The translations under genes were made by a program, and so were the position numbers. Below, one piece after another: positions 1 to 5,888 of a stretch of 9,194 nt of DNA. The stretch comes from CAZAGD01 sp049699975 (GTDB lineage Bacteria > Desulfobacterota > SM23-61). The stretch spans positions 1 through 9,194 of the forward strand of contig JBNAWB010000146.1 of the NCBI GenBank assembly GCA_049699975.1, in the 5' to 3' direction. Each line of letters begins with the position of its first letter. Position 1 is the first letter of the stretch. A model generated the notes under the pieces. That model was given only the letters and a program-made list of their open reading frames with translations, was not told where the DNA came from and did no database searches.

Positions 1-45
1 CCTCTCCCCCTCCCGCCTGTCTCCTGCTGGTGAGAAAAATTAAAA

Positions 46-60
46 CTGATCAACGATCAG
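46..60. repeat. Short perfect hairpin upstream of the redox operon
   Basis: CTGATC, a three-base AAC loop, then GATCAG form a perfect 6-bp stem just upstream of the candidate promoter. No T-tract follows, so it is not a convincing intrinsic terminator. It could be an operator or the end of an upstream unit outside the window. The flanking bases 1-45 hold no gene that I can see. Confidence 0.25.
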
Positions 61-72
61 GATCTTTCCTAA

Positions 73-101
73 TTGACTCTTTCCTTTCATTCTAATACAC
101 T
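73..101 (+). promoter_or_regulatory. Candidate sigma70-type promoter of the glutaredoxin/FTR operon
   Basis: TTGACT at 73-78 and TACACT at 96-101 are separated by 17 bases, close to the TTGACA/TATAAT consensus. Transcription would start near 108, leaving a short leader that includes the strong Shine-Dalgarno site AAGGAGG at 118-124. It is a pattern match only. Confidence 0.45.
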
Positions 102-130
102 TTAGATAATAAAATACAAGGAGGATTTTT

Positions 131-409
131 ATGGGTAGGATCCATGTAGAAGGGAAAAAAAGGGGGCGGATTTTGCTTTATGCTTTGAGTACATGCGTCT
201 GGTGTCGAAAGACTAAACAACTTCTTGATCAATTGGGAGTAGATTATGATTTTATTGATGTCGACCTCCTCCAGGGAGAGGAAAGGAATCAAGTTATGGA
301 TGAGGTCAAAAAGTTAAATCCGCGATGTTCGTTCCCTACCTTGGCCATTGATAACCATTGTATTATTGGTTTTGATGAACAGAAAATTAGAGAGGCTCTA
401 AGATCATGA
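131..409 (+). CDS. Glutaredoxin-like thiol-disulfide oxidoreductase (CxxC)
   Basis: A 92-residue thioredoxin-fold protein of the glutaredoxin/NrdH-like type, expected to act in the cytoplasm as a dithiol reductant. The active-site motif is C22-V-W-C25, after a beta strand (ILLYALST). The cis-proline is in SFPT at residues 67-70, and the C-terminal GFDEQKIREAL helix is typical of the family. AAGGAGG lies six bases before the ATG and fixes the start. Its stop overlaps the start of the next gene (ATGA), so the two are translationally coupled. The partner is a ferredoxin-thioredoxin reductase-type subunit, so this protein is probably the acceptor reduced by it, in place of a classical thioredoxin (inference). 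The native target is unknown. The fold call is firm; the exact substrate is not. Confidence 0.88.
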   Translation: MGRIHVEGKKRGRILLYALSTCVWCRKTKQLLDQLGVDYDFIDVDLLQGEERNQVMDEVKKLNPRCSFPTLAIDNHCIIGFDEQKIREALRS

Positions 410-918
410 ATAAGGAGATTGAAATTCCTCAAGAAGAAATTGATAAATTATATGAACGCCTGCGCAAAGAGGCGGAATCTGGGGGATATTATCTCAATCC
501 TGATATTTCATTCACTAAAGAATTGATCAAAGGCTTATTGGTTAATGAAAAAAGATATGGTTACTGGGCCTGTCCTTGCCGCCTTGCTTCCGGTATAAAA
601 GAAGAAGATTTAGATATCATCTGTCCCTGCGATTACCGCGATGCAGATTTATTAGAATTTGGCTCTTGTTACTGCGCCCTATATGTTTCCCAAGCAGTCA
701 TAAGAGGAGAAAAAAAGATTACCTCTATTCCTGAAAGACGCCCGCCATCTGCAGAAAGAAAAAAAGTAAAATCACGAGAGGAATCCTTACCATTATCTAC
801 CCTTCCCCTGCCCATCTGGAGATGTCGCGTATGCGGATATCTGTGCGCGCGCGAAAGCCCCCCTGAAGTTTGCCCGATCTGTAAGGCTAAAAAAGACCGT
901 TTTGAAAGATTTATTTAA
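406..918 (+). CDS. Ferredoxin-thioredoxin reductase catalytic (beta) subunit fused to a rubredoxin domain
   Basis: A 170-residue two-domain redox protein. The N-terminal FTR domain (about 10-110) has the three cysteine pairs of the family: C56-P-C58, C73-P-C75 and C88-Y-C90. In known FTRs four of these bind a [4Fe-4S] cluster and two form the disulfide that reduces the thioredoxin partner. The third pair is CYC, not the CHC of plant and cyanobacterial enzymes, so the histidine near the cluster is replaced by tyrosine; spacings also differ (14 and 12 residues between pairs). A basic linker (about 110-135) leads to a rubredoxin-like domain at 138-168 with C140/C143 (CRVCGY) and C156/C159 (CPIC), as in the rubrerythrin tail. 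The start overlaps the glutaredoxin stop. No variable FTR subunit is nearby, so rubredoxin may bring electrons directly (inference). Similar fusions are known in anaerobes. Confidence 0.85.
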   Translation: MNKEIEIPQEEIDKLYERLRKEAESGGYYLNPDISFTKELIKGLLVNEKRYGYWACPCRLASGIKEEDLDIICPCDYRDADLLEFGSCYCALYVSQAVIRGEKKITSIPERRPPSAERKKVKSREESLPLSTLPLPIWRCRVCGYLCARESPPEVCPICKAKKDRFERFI

Positions 919-956
919 TCTTTTTCCATTTATTAAATTCCTTTTTCCTGCCGAAA

Positions 957-962
957 TATATT
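957..962 (+). promoter_or_regulatory. Candidate -10 element for the riboswitch-nuclease transcript
   Basis: TATATT at 957-962 would place the transcription start near 968-970, exactly where the first strand of the aptamer's P1 helix begins. No good -35 hexamer is visible 16-18 bases upstream, so this is weak. The rest of 919-956 is A+T rich and shows no terminator hairpin after the FTR gene. Confidence 0.28.
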
Positions 963-969
963 CTGGTGA

Positions 970-1070
970 ATGACCGATAAAGCCAAACTCCGCGCAAGCG
1001 GAGGGCGGAAAGCCAAGGATCCAAGAAATAAATATAAAATTTTCTTGGATCGCCAGGCTGCCGAAGTCAT
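970..1070 (+). promoter_or_regulatory. c-di-GMP-I (GEMM-I) type riboswitch aptamer
   Basis: The pieces occur in the order of the GEMM-I family. P1 is ATGAC (970-974) with GTCAT (1066-1070). GATAAAGCCAAAC (976-988) resembles the conserved GGCAAAC segment. P2 is a perfect 6-bp stem (988-993/998-1003) capped by a GCAA tetraloop, as GNRA loops cap P2 in the family. GGCGGAAAGCC (1004-1014) resembles the conserved GACGCAAAGCC. GCC 1012-1014 pairs with GGC 1056-1058. P3 is a perfect 11-bp stem (1018-1028/1041-1051) with a 12-base A+T loop. CTGCCGAAG (1058-1066) matches the 3' conserved segment TTGCCGAA. One G in the usual GGCAAAC is C here, and P3 shows no obvious 11-nt tetraloop receptor, so ligand choice is uncertain. 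P1 contains the AUG of the downstream nuclease. The reading frame running through here from 970 is not a credible protein start. Confidence 0.75.
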
Positions 1071-1620
1071 GAAAAATAAAAGGTTTTCTTTAGTAATAAC
1101 CCTTTTTGCGCCCCTATTCCTTTTTAGTTTCTTTTTTTTCCTGTGGTCTTATTCATTCGCAGATAAGAAGCCCATCATTCTCAAAATCATCGATGGGGAT
1201 ACTCTTTTAGTGGAATATAAAGGGAAAAAAGAAAATGTGCGTCTAATCGGCATTGATACTCCGGAAAGTCGCCTTAATCGCAAAGCTCTCAAAGATGCCC
1301 AAAAAGGTCATGAAAATATTGAAAATATAATCAAAGCTGGGCGGGAAGCCACCCGTTTTGTGCAAAGCTTGCTAAAACCCGGAGATGAGGTGCACCTTGA
1401 GTTCGATGCCCAAATCCGCGATAAATATGGCCGCCTTTTAGCTTACGTTTATCTATCTGACGGACGCATGTTAAACGAAGAAATTCTTAAAGCAGGTTAT
1501 GCTCAGCTCCTTACCTATCCTCCAAATGTTAAATATGTGGATCGCTTTTTAAAGGCCTACCGGGAAGCGCGGGAACATAACCGGGGACTCTGGAGAATTG
1601 CTGCTTATAAAACTCCTTAA
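1069..1620 (+). CDS. Secreted thermonuclease-like (staphylococcal nuclease fold) enzyme
   Basis: A 183-residue calcium-type DNase/RNase homologue expected outside the cytoplasm. The start at 1069 is chosen because it gives a textbook signal peptide: KNKR, a long hydrophobic core, then SFA/DKK with cleavage after about residue 31. A longer frame from 970 would translate the riboswitch and bury this signal. Catalytic residues match the family: D42 and D44 (IDGDT), R58, D63-T-P-E66 (RLIGIDTPE), and R122 (DKYGRLLAYVY). Length of the mature part fits a single SNase domain. No usual Shine-Dalgarno site precedes the ATG; AGG at 1055-1057 lies inside the aptamer and the AUG itself is in helix P1, implying control of translation by c-di-GMP (inference). 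It converges with the PilB-like gene, two bases apart. A role in extracellular DNA turnover is plausible. Confidence 0.88.
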   Translation: MKNKRFSLVITLFAPLFLFSFFFFLWSYSFADKKPIILKIIDGDTLLVEYKGKKENVRLIGIDTPESRLNRKALKDAQKGHENIENIIKAGREATRFVQSLLKPGDEVHLEFDAQIRDKYGRLLAYVYLSDGRMLNEEILKAGYAQLLTYPPNVKYVDRFLKAYREAREHNRGLWRIAAYKTP

Positions 1621-1622
1621 GC

Positions 1623-3533
1623 TCATGCAATAGATGGCGACTTGGGCAAGTTACTCTTGGGGGCTTCAAAAACAGCCGCACAATAAGGGCAGATAATCCA
1701 ACCTGGTTCTCTTTTTTTGCCGCAGGAAGTGCAACTATCAACGATATATCTCTGGCAATGAGGACAGGTTTCACTTTCCGGTGCTATGGGCTGTAAACAA
1801 GTAGGGCATATGCCCCACAAATCTTTTTCTTCACTGGAAAAATAAACTACGCGATTAAGCTCCTCAATGGTGGTTAGGCCAGATAAAACTTTCTTTAACC
1901 CATCCATATACATAGAGATCATTCCTGACTCTACCGCGGCCTTGGTGATTTCTTGTTCCGGGGCATCTTGAGCAATTAAATCTCTAATTTTGTTATTAAT
2001 ATTTAAAATTTCGAATATGCCGGTCCGGCCTGCAAAACCTGTCCCTGCGCAATTTTTACACCCTTTCCCTCGGTAAAGCCTTTGTTCTTCTAAATTGAGG
2101 CCCAATCTTTTCAACTCCTCTTCTGGGGGGGCATACGGTTCTTTACATTGCGGACATATCTTCCTTACTAATCTCTGGGCAATTATGCCGTTTAAGGAAG
2201 AAGCTATCAGATAAGACGGCAGACCTAAATTTTTCAAACGAATTACCGTAGAGACAGCGTCATTTGTATGCAAAGTTGAAAAAACTAAATGCCCTGTTAT
2301 TGAGGCTTGAAAAGCGATGAGCGCTGTTTCGCTATCCCGCATCTCCCCTACCAAGATGACATCTGGATCTTGCCTTAAGACTGAACGCAGAGTATAGGAA
2401 AAGGTAAGGCCGGTCTTTTCATTTACCTGAACTTGATTCACGCCCTTCAATTCATATTCAATTGGATCTTCGATGGTAATGATATTAATTTCTTCTCTTT
2501 TAATCTTTTCAATCATGGCATAAAGAGTAGAAGTCTTTCCACATCCTGTGGGACCAGTTACTAAAACTACCCCCTGCGGTCTGGTGATCATATCAATTAC
2601 CCATTCCATACTCTGATTAGAAAGGCCAATGCTATCCAAACTGATCATAGCTGCTTTGGGGTCAAGAATGCGCATAACCACCTTTTCGCCATATTGGGTG
2701 GGTAAGGTGGAAATTCTCAAATCCAGGTATTTATCTCCCAGTCTCACTTTAATGCGCCCATCCTGGGAAACTCTTCGTTCAACGATATCCATTTTAGCCA
2801 TGAGTTTAATGCGCGAAGTTACCGCTCCCTGCACCCACTTAGGAAGTTGCATGGCTTCTCTCATTAAGCCGTCAACCCGCATTCTTACTTTGACCCATTT
2901 CTCTTGGGGCTCCAAATGAATGTCGCTGGCCTTATTTTCTACACCATGGATAATTATCGAATCTACAATCTTAATAATAGGAGGGGCGGAACTTTTCTTA
3001 ACTTGTTCTGATAAATCCCTTTCAGTATCAACTTCTTCTAAGACTTCAATAGGTCTATCTGCTTTTACTTTTAAATCTACCAGTAAATCTTCAATGGGTT
3101 GGCTAATATGATAGTGCAATCGAATTGCTTCGGCGATATCTGTAGGAGTGGCTACGCAGGGCTTTACCTGTAAGCCAGCAGAAAAGCTAACATCATCGAT
3201 AGCATTCAAGTTCAAAGGATCAGACATAGCTACAACCAAAGCTTTTCCTTCAAAGTAAAGAGGTACCAGCAAATATTTTTTAGCTAATTTCTCGTTAACC
3301 AATTTAATGGCTTCGGGATCGATAGCTATTGTGGATATGTCCACAAAAGGAATGTTCAATTGGAAAGAAAGAGTTTGCGAGATGTCAATTTCCTGCGCAT
3401 ATCCTTTTTTTACCAAAATATTGCCAATGCGCGTACCAGGGATCCTTTTGCTCTCCTCTAATGCTTCCTGAAGTTGAGCTTCGGTTATCAAGCCAGATTC
3501 CACCAGAAGCTCACCAATTTTTTTCCCCGCCAT
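1623..3533 (-). CDS. Type IV pilus / type II secretion assembly ATPase (PilB/GspE family) with C-terminal double zinc ribbon
   Basis: A 636-residue cytoplasmic hexameric ATPase that powers pilus extension or secretion. The N-terminal MshEN domain (about 5-60) has two repeats: KIGELL...G14...L25 and the more canonical R35-IG...G44...Q58, the pattern that binds c-di-GMP in MshE; the first repeat has K for R and S for the final Q. Linker domain to about 180, then the ATPase core: Walker A GPTGCGKTST (327-336), Asp box ITIEDPIE, Walker B ILVGEMRD (393-400), His box GHLVFSTLHTNDA, and the zinc tetracysteine C460/C463/C492/C495. Unusually, residues 576-618 add two zinc ribbons: C576/C579/C590/C593 and C601/C604/C615/C618. 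The ATG at 3533 is preferred over an in-frame TTG at 3536 because GGAG lies seven bases upstream. No other pilus genes are in the window, so PilB versus GspE is unresolved. Confidence 0.9.
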   Translation of the reverse strand: MAGKKIGELLVESGLITEAQLQEALEESKRIPGTRIGNILVKKGYAQEIDISQTLSFQLNIPFVDISTIAIDPEAIKLVNEKLAKKYLLVPLYFEGKALVVAMSDPLNLNAIDDVSFSAGLQVKPCVATPTDIAEAIRLHYHISQPIEDLLVDLKVKADRPIEVLEEVDTERDLSEQVKKSSAPPIIKIVDSIIIHGVENKASDIHLEPQEKWVKVRMRVDGLMREAMQLPKWVQGAVTSRIKLMAKMDIVERRVSQDGRIKVRLGDKYLDLRISTLPTQYGEKVVMRILDPKAAMISLDSIGLSNQSMEWVIDMITRPQGVVLVTGPTGCGKTSTLYAMIEKIKREEINIITIEDPIEYELKGVNQVQVNEKTGLTFSYTLRSVLRQDPDVILVGEMRDSETALIAFQASITGHLVFSTLHTNDAVSTVIRLKNLGLPSYLIASSLNGIIAQRLVRKICPQCKEPYAPPEEELKRLGLNLEEQRLYRGKGCKNCAGTGFAGRTGIFEILNINNKIRDLIAQDAPEQEITKAAVESGMISMYMDGLKKVLSGLTTIEELNRVVYFSSEEKDLWGICPTCLQPIAPESETCPHCQRYIVDSCTSCGKKREPGWIICPYCAAVFEAPKSNLPKSPSIA

Positions 3534-3604
3534 CAATTTTCTCCGGATCTAAATTGCCTTTAATAAAACTTTTCAGCCTTCTTCAGACCTTACTCGAAAA
3601 TCTC

Positions 3605-3623
3605 TTTCTCTTTAAAAGAGAAA
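3605..3623. repeat. Nine-base A+T-rich palindrome in the PilB-like gene leader
   Basis: TTTCTCTTT and AAAGAGAAA flank a single A. It lies between the HD-GYP-like gene and the ATPase gene, next to the candidate transcription start. It could be an operator or a weak hairpin; no clear U-tract makes it a terminator in either direction. Confidence 0.3.
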
Positions 3624-3634
3624 AAGTTTTAACT

Positions 3635-3643
3635 AATATACCA
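3635..3643 (-). promoter_or_regulatory. Candidate extended -10 promoter for the PilB-like gene
   Basis: On the minus strand TGG followed by TATATT (3640-3635) gives an extended -10 pattern; the best -35 at 17 bases (TGGTTA) is poor. The 162-base gap between the HD-GYP-like stop and the ATPase start leaves room for an independent promoter. Weak support. Confidence 0.25.
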
Positions 3644-3695
3644 TGACTTTAATAAATTAACCAGGAGATAAAAAGAACTAATCTGGAGTGCTGTT

Positions 3696-4640
3696 CTAAA
3701 CTACTTCCATCTTTTCTGTGAGCACTCTTTTAAAAGCCTCGACCACTTGCGGATCAAATTGACTTCCTGCTTTGCTTATTAATTCCTCTAACGCTTTCCA
3801 AGGGGGCATTCCTTTCCGATATGGACGGTCAGTAACCATGGCGTCAAAAGAATCAGCTACGGCTACAATGCGCGCCCCCAATGGTATGGCAGATTGCTCT
3901 CCCGCTCTTTCTTTAGAATTGTCGATAAAATATTTATGGTGGGCCAAGACAATAGGCACGACTTCTTTTAAAACTGCCCCCACCGAAGAAAGAATGTTAG
4001 CCCCCTTACTAGGATGAGTGTTTATTAAATCCCGTTCCTCTGCAGTCAAATCGGCTGCTTTGCGGATTACTTCCCCGCTTATTTCAATTTTTCCGATATC
4101 ATGGAGTAAGCCGGCGACGCGAATATTTTCCACCTCTCCTTTAGAAAGCCCCATGGCTAAGGCAATTTCTTGGGCATATTCAGAAACCCGCAGAGAATGT
4201 CCTTTGGTATATGTATCCGTAGATTCTAAATATTTCGCCAAGATCTCTAAAATTCCAACATAAGCTTTCCTTAAGTCCATTAATCTTCTTTCGTTCATCT
4301 CATATAGGGTGCCCACCACGATACTGGCCAAAATTAAAAAACTTGCCCAAGCACATAGCCCAGCAATATCATGCCAGATTAATTTTTGGGTAAGGAACCG
4401 GTCTGGGAAAATAATTACAAAAAAGATGATTACCAAAATAGAGAAGATAGAGGTCAAAAGACCCATCCTTTTTCCTAAAAGGTAACTAGCTACTAACACG
4501 GGCAGGTAATAAAAATTTAAAATAATAGATTTTTCTTCAATTAAATATGTGCTCAAAAAAGCTGTGGCTAAGATGAGCAAGACTAATATCTTTTCAAAAT
4601 TTTTGATTACAAATTGTTTTAAGCTCTCTACCTGGGCCAA
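3696..4640 (-). CDS. Membrane HD-GYP-related phosphohydrolase (degenerate GYP motif)
   Basis: A 314-residue protein with four predicted membrane helices (about 15-34, 40-56, 61-79, 91-113) followed by a cytoplasmic HD domain (about 125-310). HD-GYP proteins hydrolyse c-di-GMP. The metal-binding residues are present: E139, H148 (TKGHSLRV), H180-D181 (LLHDIGK), H209 (THP), H234-H235 and D263 (VADSFDAM), with the family's DRPYRKGM and QFDPQVVEAF blocks. But the HHExxDGxGYP signature reads HHKYFIDNSKERAGEQSAIP, so HHE is HHK and DGxGYP is lost. It may therefore be a weak c-di-GMP phosphodiesterase, act on another nucleotide, or be a sensor. The start is TTG, supported by GGAG seven bases upstream; no better ATG is seen. 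It lies upstream of the MshEN ATPase on the same strand, which favours a shared c-di-GMP function (inference). Confidence 0.85.
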   Translation of the reverse strand: MAQVESLKQFVIKNFEKILVLLILATAFLSTYLIEEKSIILNFYYLPVLVASYLLGKRMGLLTSIFSILVIIFFVIIFPDRFLTQKLIWHDIAGLCAWASFLILASIVVGTLYEMNERRLMDLRKAYVGILEILAKYLESTDTYTKGHSLRVSEYAQEIALAMGLSKGEVENIRVAGLLHDIGKIEISGEVIRKAADLTAEERDLINTHPSKGANILSSVGAVLKEVVPIVLAHHKYFIDNSKERAGEQSAIPLGARIVAVADSFDAMVTDRPYRKGMPPWKALEELISKAGSQFDPQVVEAFKRVLTEKMEVV

Positions 4641-4686
4641 GGTTGATCTCCAATATTTAATTCTTTCCTTCTTTATCCTTTTTGTT

Positions 4687-4714
4687 AATATATTTTCTAA
4701 ATTTTTATCGGCAA
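4687..4714 (-). promoter_or_regulatory. Candidate promoter of the HD-GYP-like gene
   Basis: On the minus strand TTGCCG (4714-4709) and TATATT (4692-4687) are 16 bases apart. The leader to the TTG start would be about 40 bases. The region is very A+T rich, so chance matches are likely. Confidence 0.28.
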
Positions 4715-4793
4715 AAAATTAATTTTCCTTCAAAGCAAAATTTCTTGCCAACCTTGCTTTTATTTAGGGACTACAACCAAACTAACAATTTTA

Positions 4794-4822
4794 TTGCTTT
4801 AATCTTTAATTTTTCTTAAAAT
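4794..4822 (+). promoter_or_regulatory. Candidate sigma70-type promoter of the dehydrogenase operon
   Basis: TTGCTT at 4794-4799 and TAAAAT at 4817-4822 are exactly 17 bases apart, with a transcription start near 4829 and an AAAGGTGA ribosome site at 4851-4857. The 222-base gap 4641-4862 is a divergent promoter region with no gene. Confidence 0.42.
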
Positions 4823-4862
4823 TCTTTTGTATTTTTCAAATATTCAAAATAAAGGTGATTTT

Positions 4863-5885
4863 ATGAAAGCTGCTTTTTATTCTGGGAACCGAAAGATAAC
4901 TATAGGCGATTCTCCTCTTATCGCCCCTGGGCCAGAAGAAGTACGCCTCAAAGTCGCTTACTGTGGGATTTGCGGCACAGATTTGCATATCTTTAAAGGA
5001 GGGATGGATAAGCGGGTATCAATTCCGCAGGTAATCGGCCATGAAATGGCCGGAGAAATTGTGGAAATAGGCCAAAATGTTAAAGGGTGGTCTATTGGCG
5101 ATCGCGTAGTTGTACGTCCTTTAGCGCCTTGCGGAAAATGTCTGGCTTGTAAATCTGGATTTTCTCATATCTGTTACAATTTAAAGTTTATGGGTATTGA
5201 TACTCCAGGAGCTTTTCAGGGGTCCTGGACTGTGCCTGCCTACACTTTACATAGACTTCCTCCCCATTTGCCCTTAGATGAAGCAGCTTTGATCGAACCC
5301 TTAGCCGTAGCCTGCCATGATATTCGCCGCGGAGAGGTAAAACCTGGAGAGGATGTAGTGGTTATTGGAGGTGGCCCCATTGGTTTGCTAATCAGCCTAG
5401 TGGCCGCGCTGGAAGGCGCCAAAGTGCTAGTGGGTGAAATAAATCCTTTCCGCCTTAATTTAGCCCGAGAACTGGGCTTAGAAACTATTAATCCCCAAGA
5501 AACAGATTTAGTAGCGCTGGTCAATGAACGGACGGCCGGAGCCGGAGTTGATGTTGTCTTCGAAGTTTCAGGCTCTGCTCAAGGTGCTATCATTATGACT
5601 CAATTAGTGCGCGCTCGCGGACGCATCGTTATTGTGGCTATTTTTGGAGAGCTGACTAAAGTTGATTTATTTCGTTTTTTCTGGCGCGAGTTGCATCTTT
5701 GTGGCGCTCGGGTTTACGAACCCGAAGATTTTGAGAAAGCCATTTCTCTGGCGGCGAGTAGAAAACTGCCGCTGACTAAGTTAATTAGCGAACGGAGACC
5801 ACTAAGTCAGCTTGGTCAAGCCTTAACAGAAATCGAGGCTAATGCTAACTTGATGAAAGTATTAATCGCTACCCAGGAGGAGTAA
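4863..5885 (+). CDS. Zinc-dependent medium-chain alcohol/polyol dehydrogenase
   Basis: A 340-residue NAD(P)-dependent oxidoreductase of the threonine/sorbitol/L-idonate dehydrogenase group. Catalytic zinc ligands are C37 (CGICGTD) and H60-E61 (GHEMAGEI), with E145 (EPLAVA); structural zinc is held by C90, C93, C96 and C104. The Rossmann motif is VVVIGGGPIG (165-174), and E192 at the end of the second strand suggests NAD(H) preference. The ATG at 4863 is chosen because an AAGGTGA site sits before it and it starts the conserved MKAAF strand; an in-frame ATG at 4827 would add 12 unlike residues. The next gene, a KduD/IdnO-like dehydrogenase, begins three bases after its stop. A zinc dehydrogenase beside an SDR of this type recalls IdnD-IdnO of L-idonate breakdown, so a sugar acid is the likely substrate (inference). 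Confidence 0.87.
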   Translation: MKAAFYSGNRKITIGDSPLIAPGPEEVRLKVAYCGICGTDLHIFKGGMDKRVSIPQVIGHEMAGEIVEIGQNVKGWSIGDRVVVRPLAPCGKCLACKSGFSHICYNLKFMGIDTPGAFQGSWTVPAYTLHRLPPHLPLDEAALIEPLAVACHDIRRGEVKPGEDVVVIGGGPIGLLISLVAALEGAKVLVGEINPFRLNLARELGLETINPQETDLVALVNERTAGAGVDVVFEVSGSAQGAIIMTQLVRARGRIVIVAIFGELTKVDLFRFFWRELHLCGARVYEPEDFEKAISLAASRKLPLTKLISERRPLSQLGQALTEIEANANLMKVLIATQEE

Positions 5886-5888
5886 ATT

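Noticed and set aside
970..1068. Reading the nuclease gene from the ATG at 970 (33 extra residues)
   Set aside because: This stretch is the aptamer-like RNA structure; its residues are charged and precede, and would bury, a proper signal peptide that starts at 1069.
4827..4862. Upstream in-frame ATG at 4827 for the zinc dehydrogenase
   Set aside because: It adds 12 residues that do not fit the family, overlaps the predicted transcription start, and lacks a ribosome site; ATG 4863 follows AAGGTGA.
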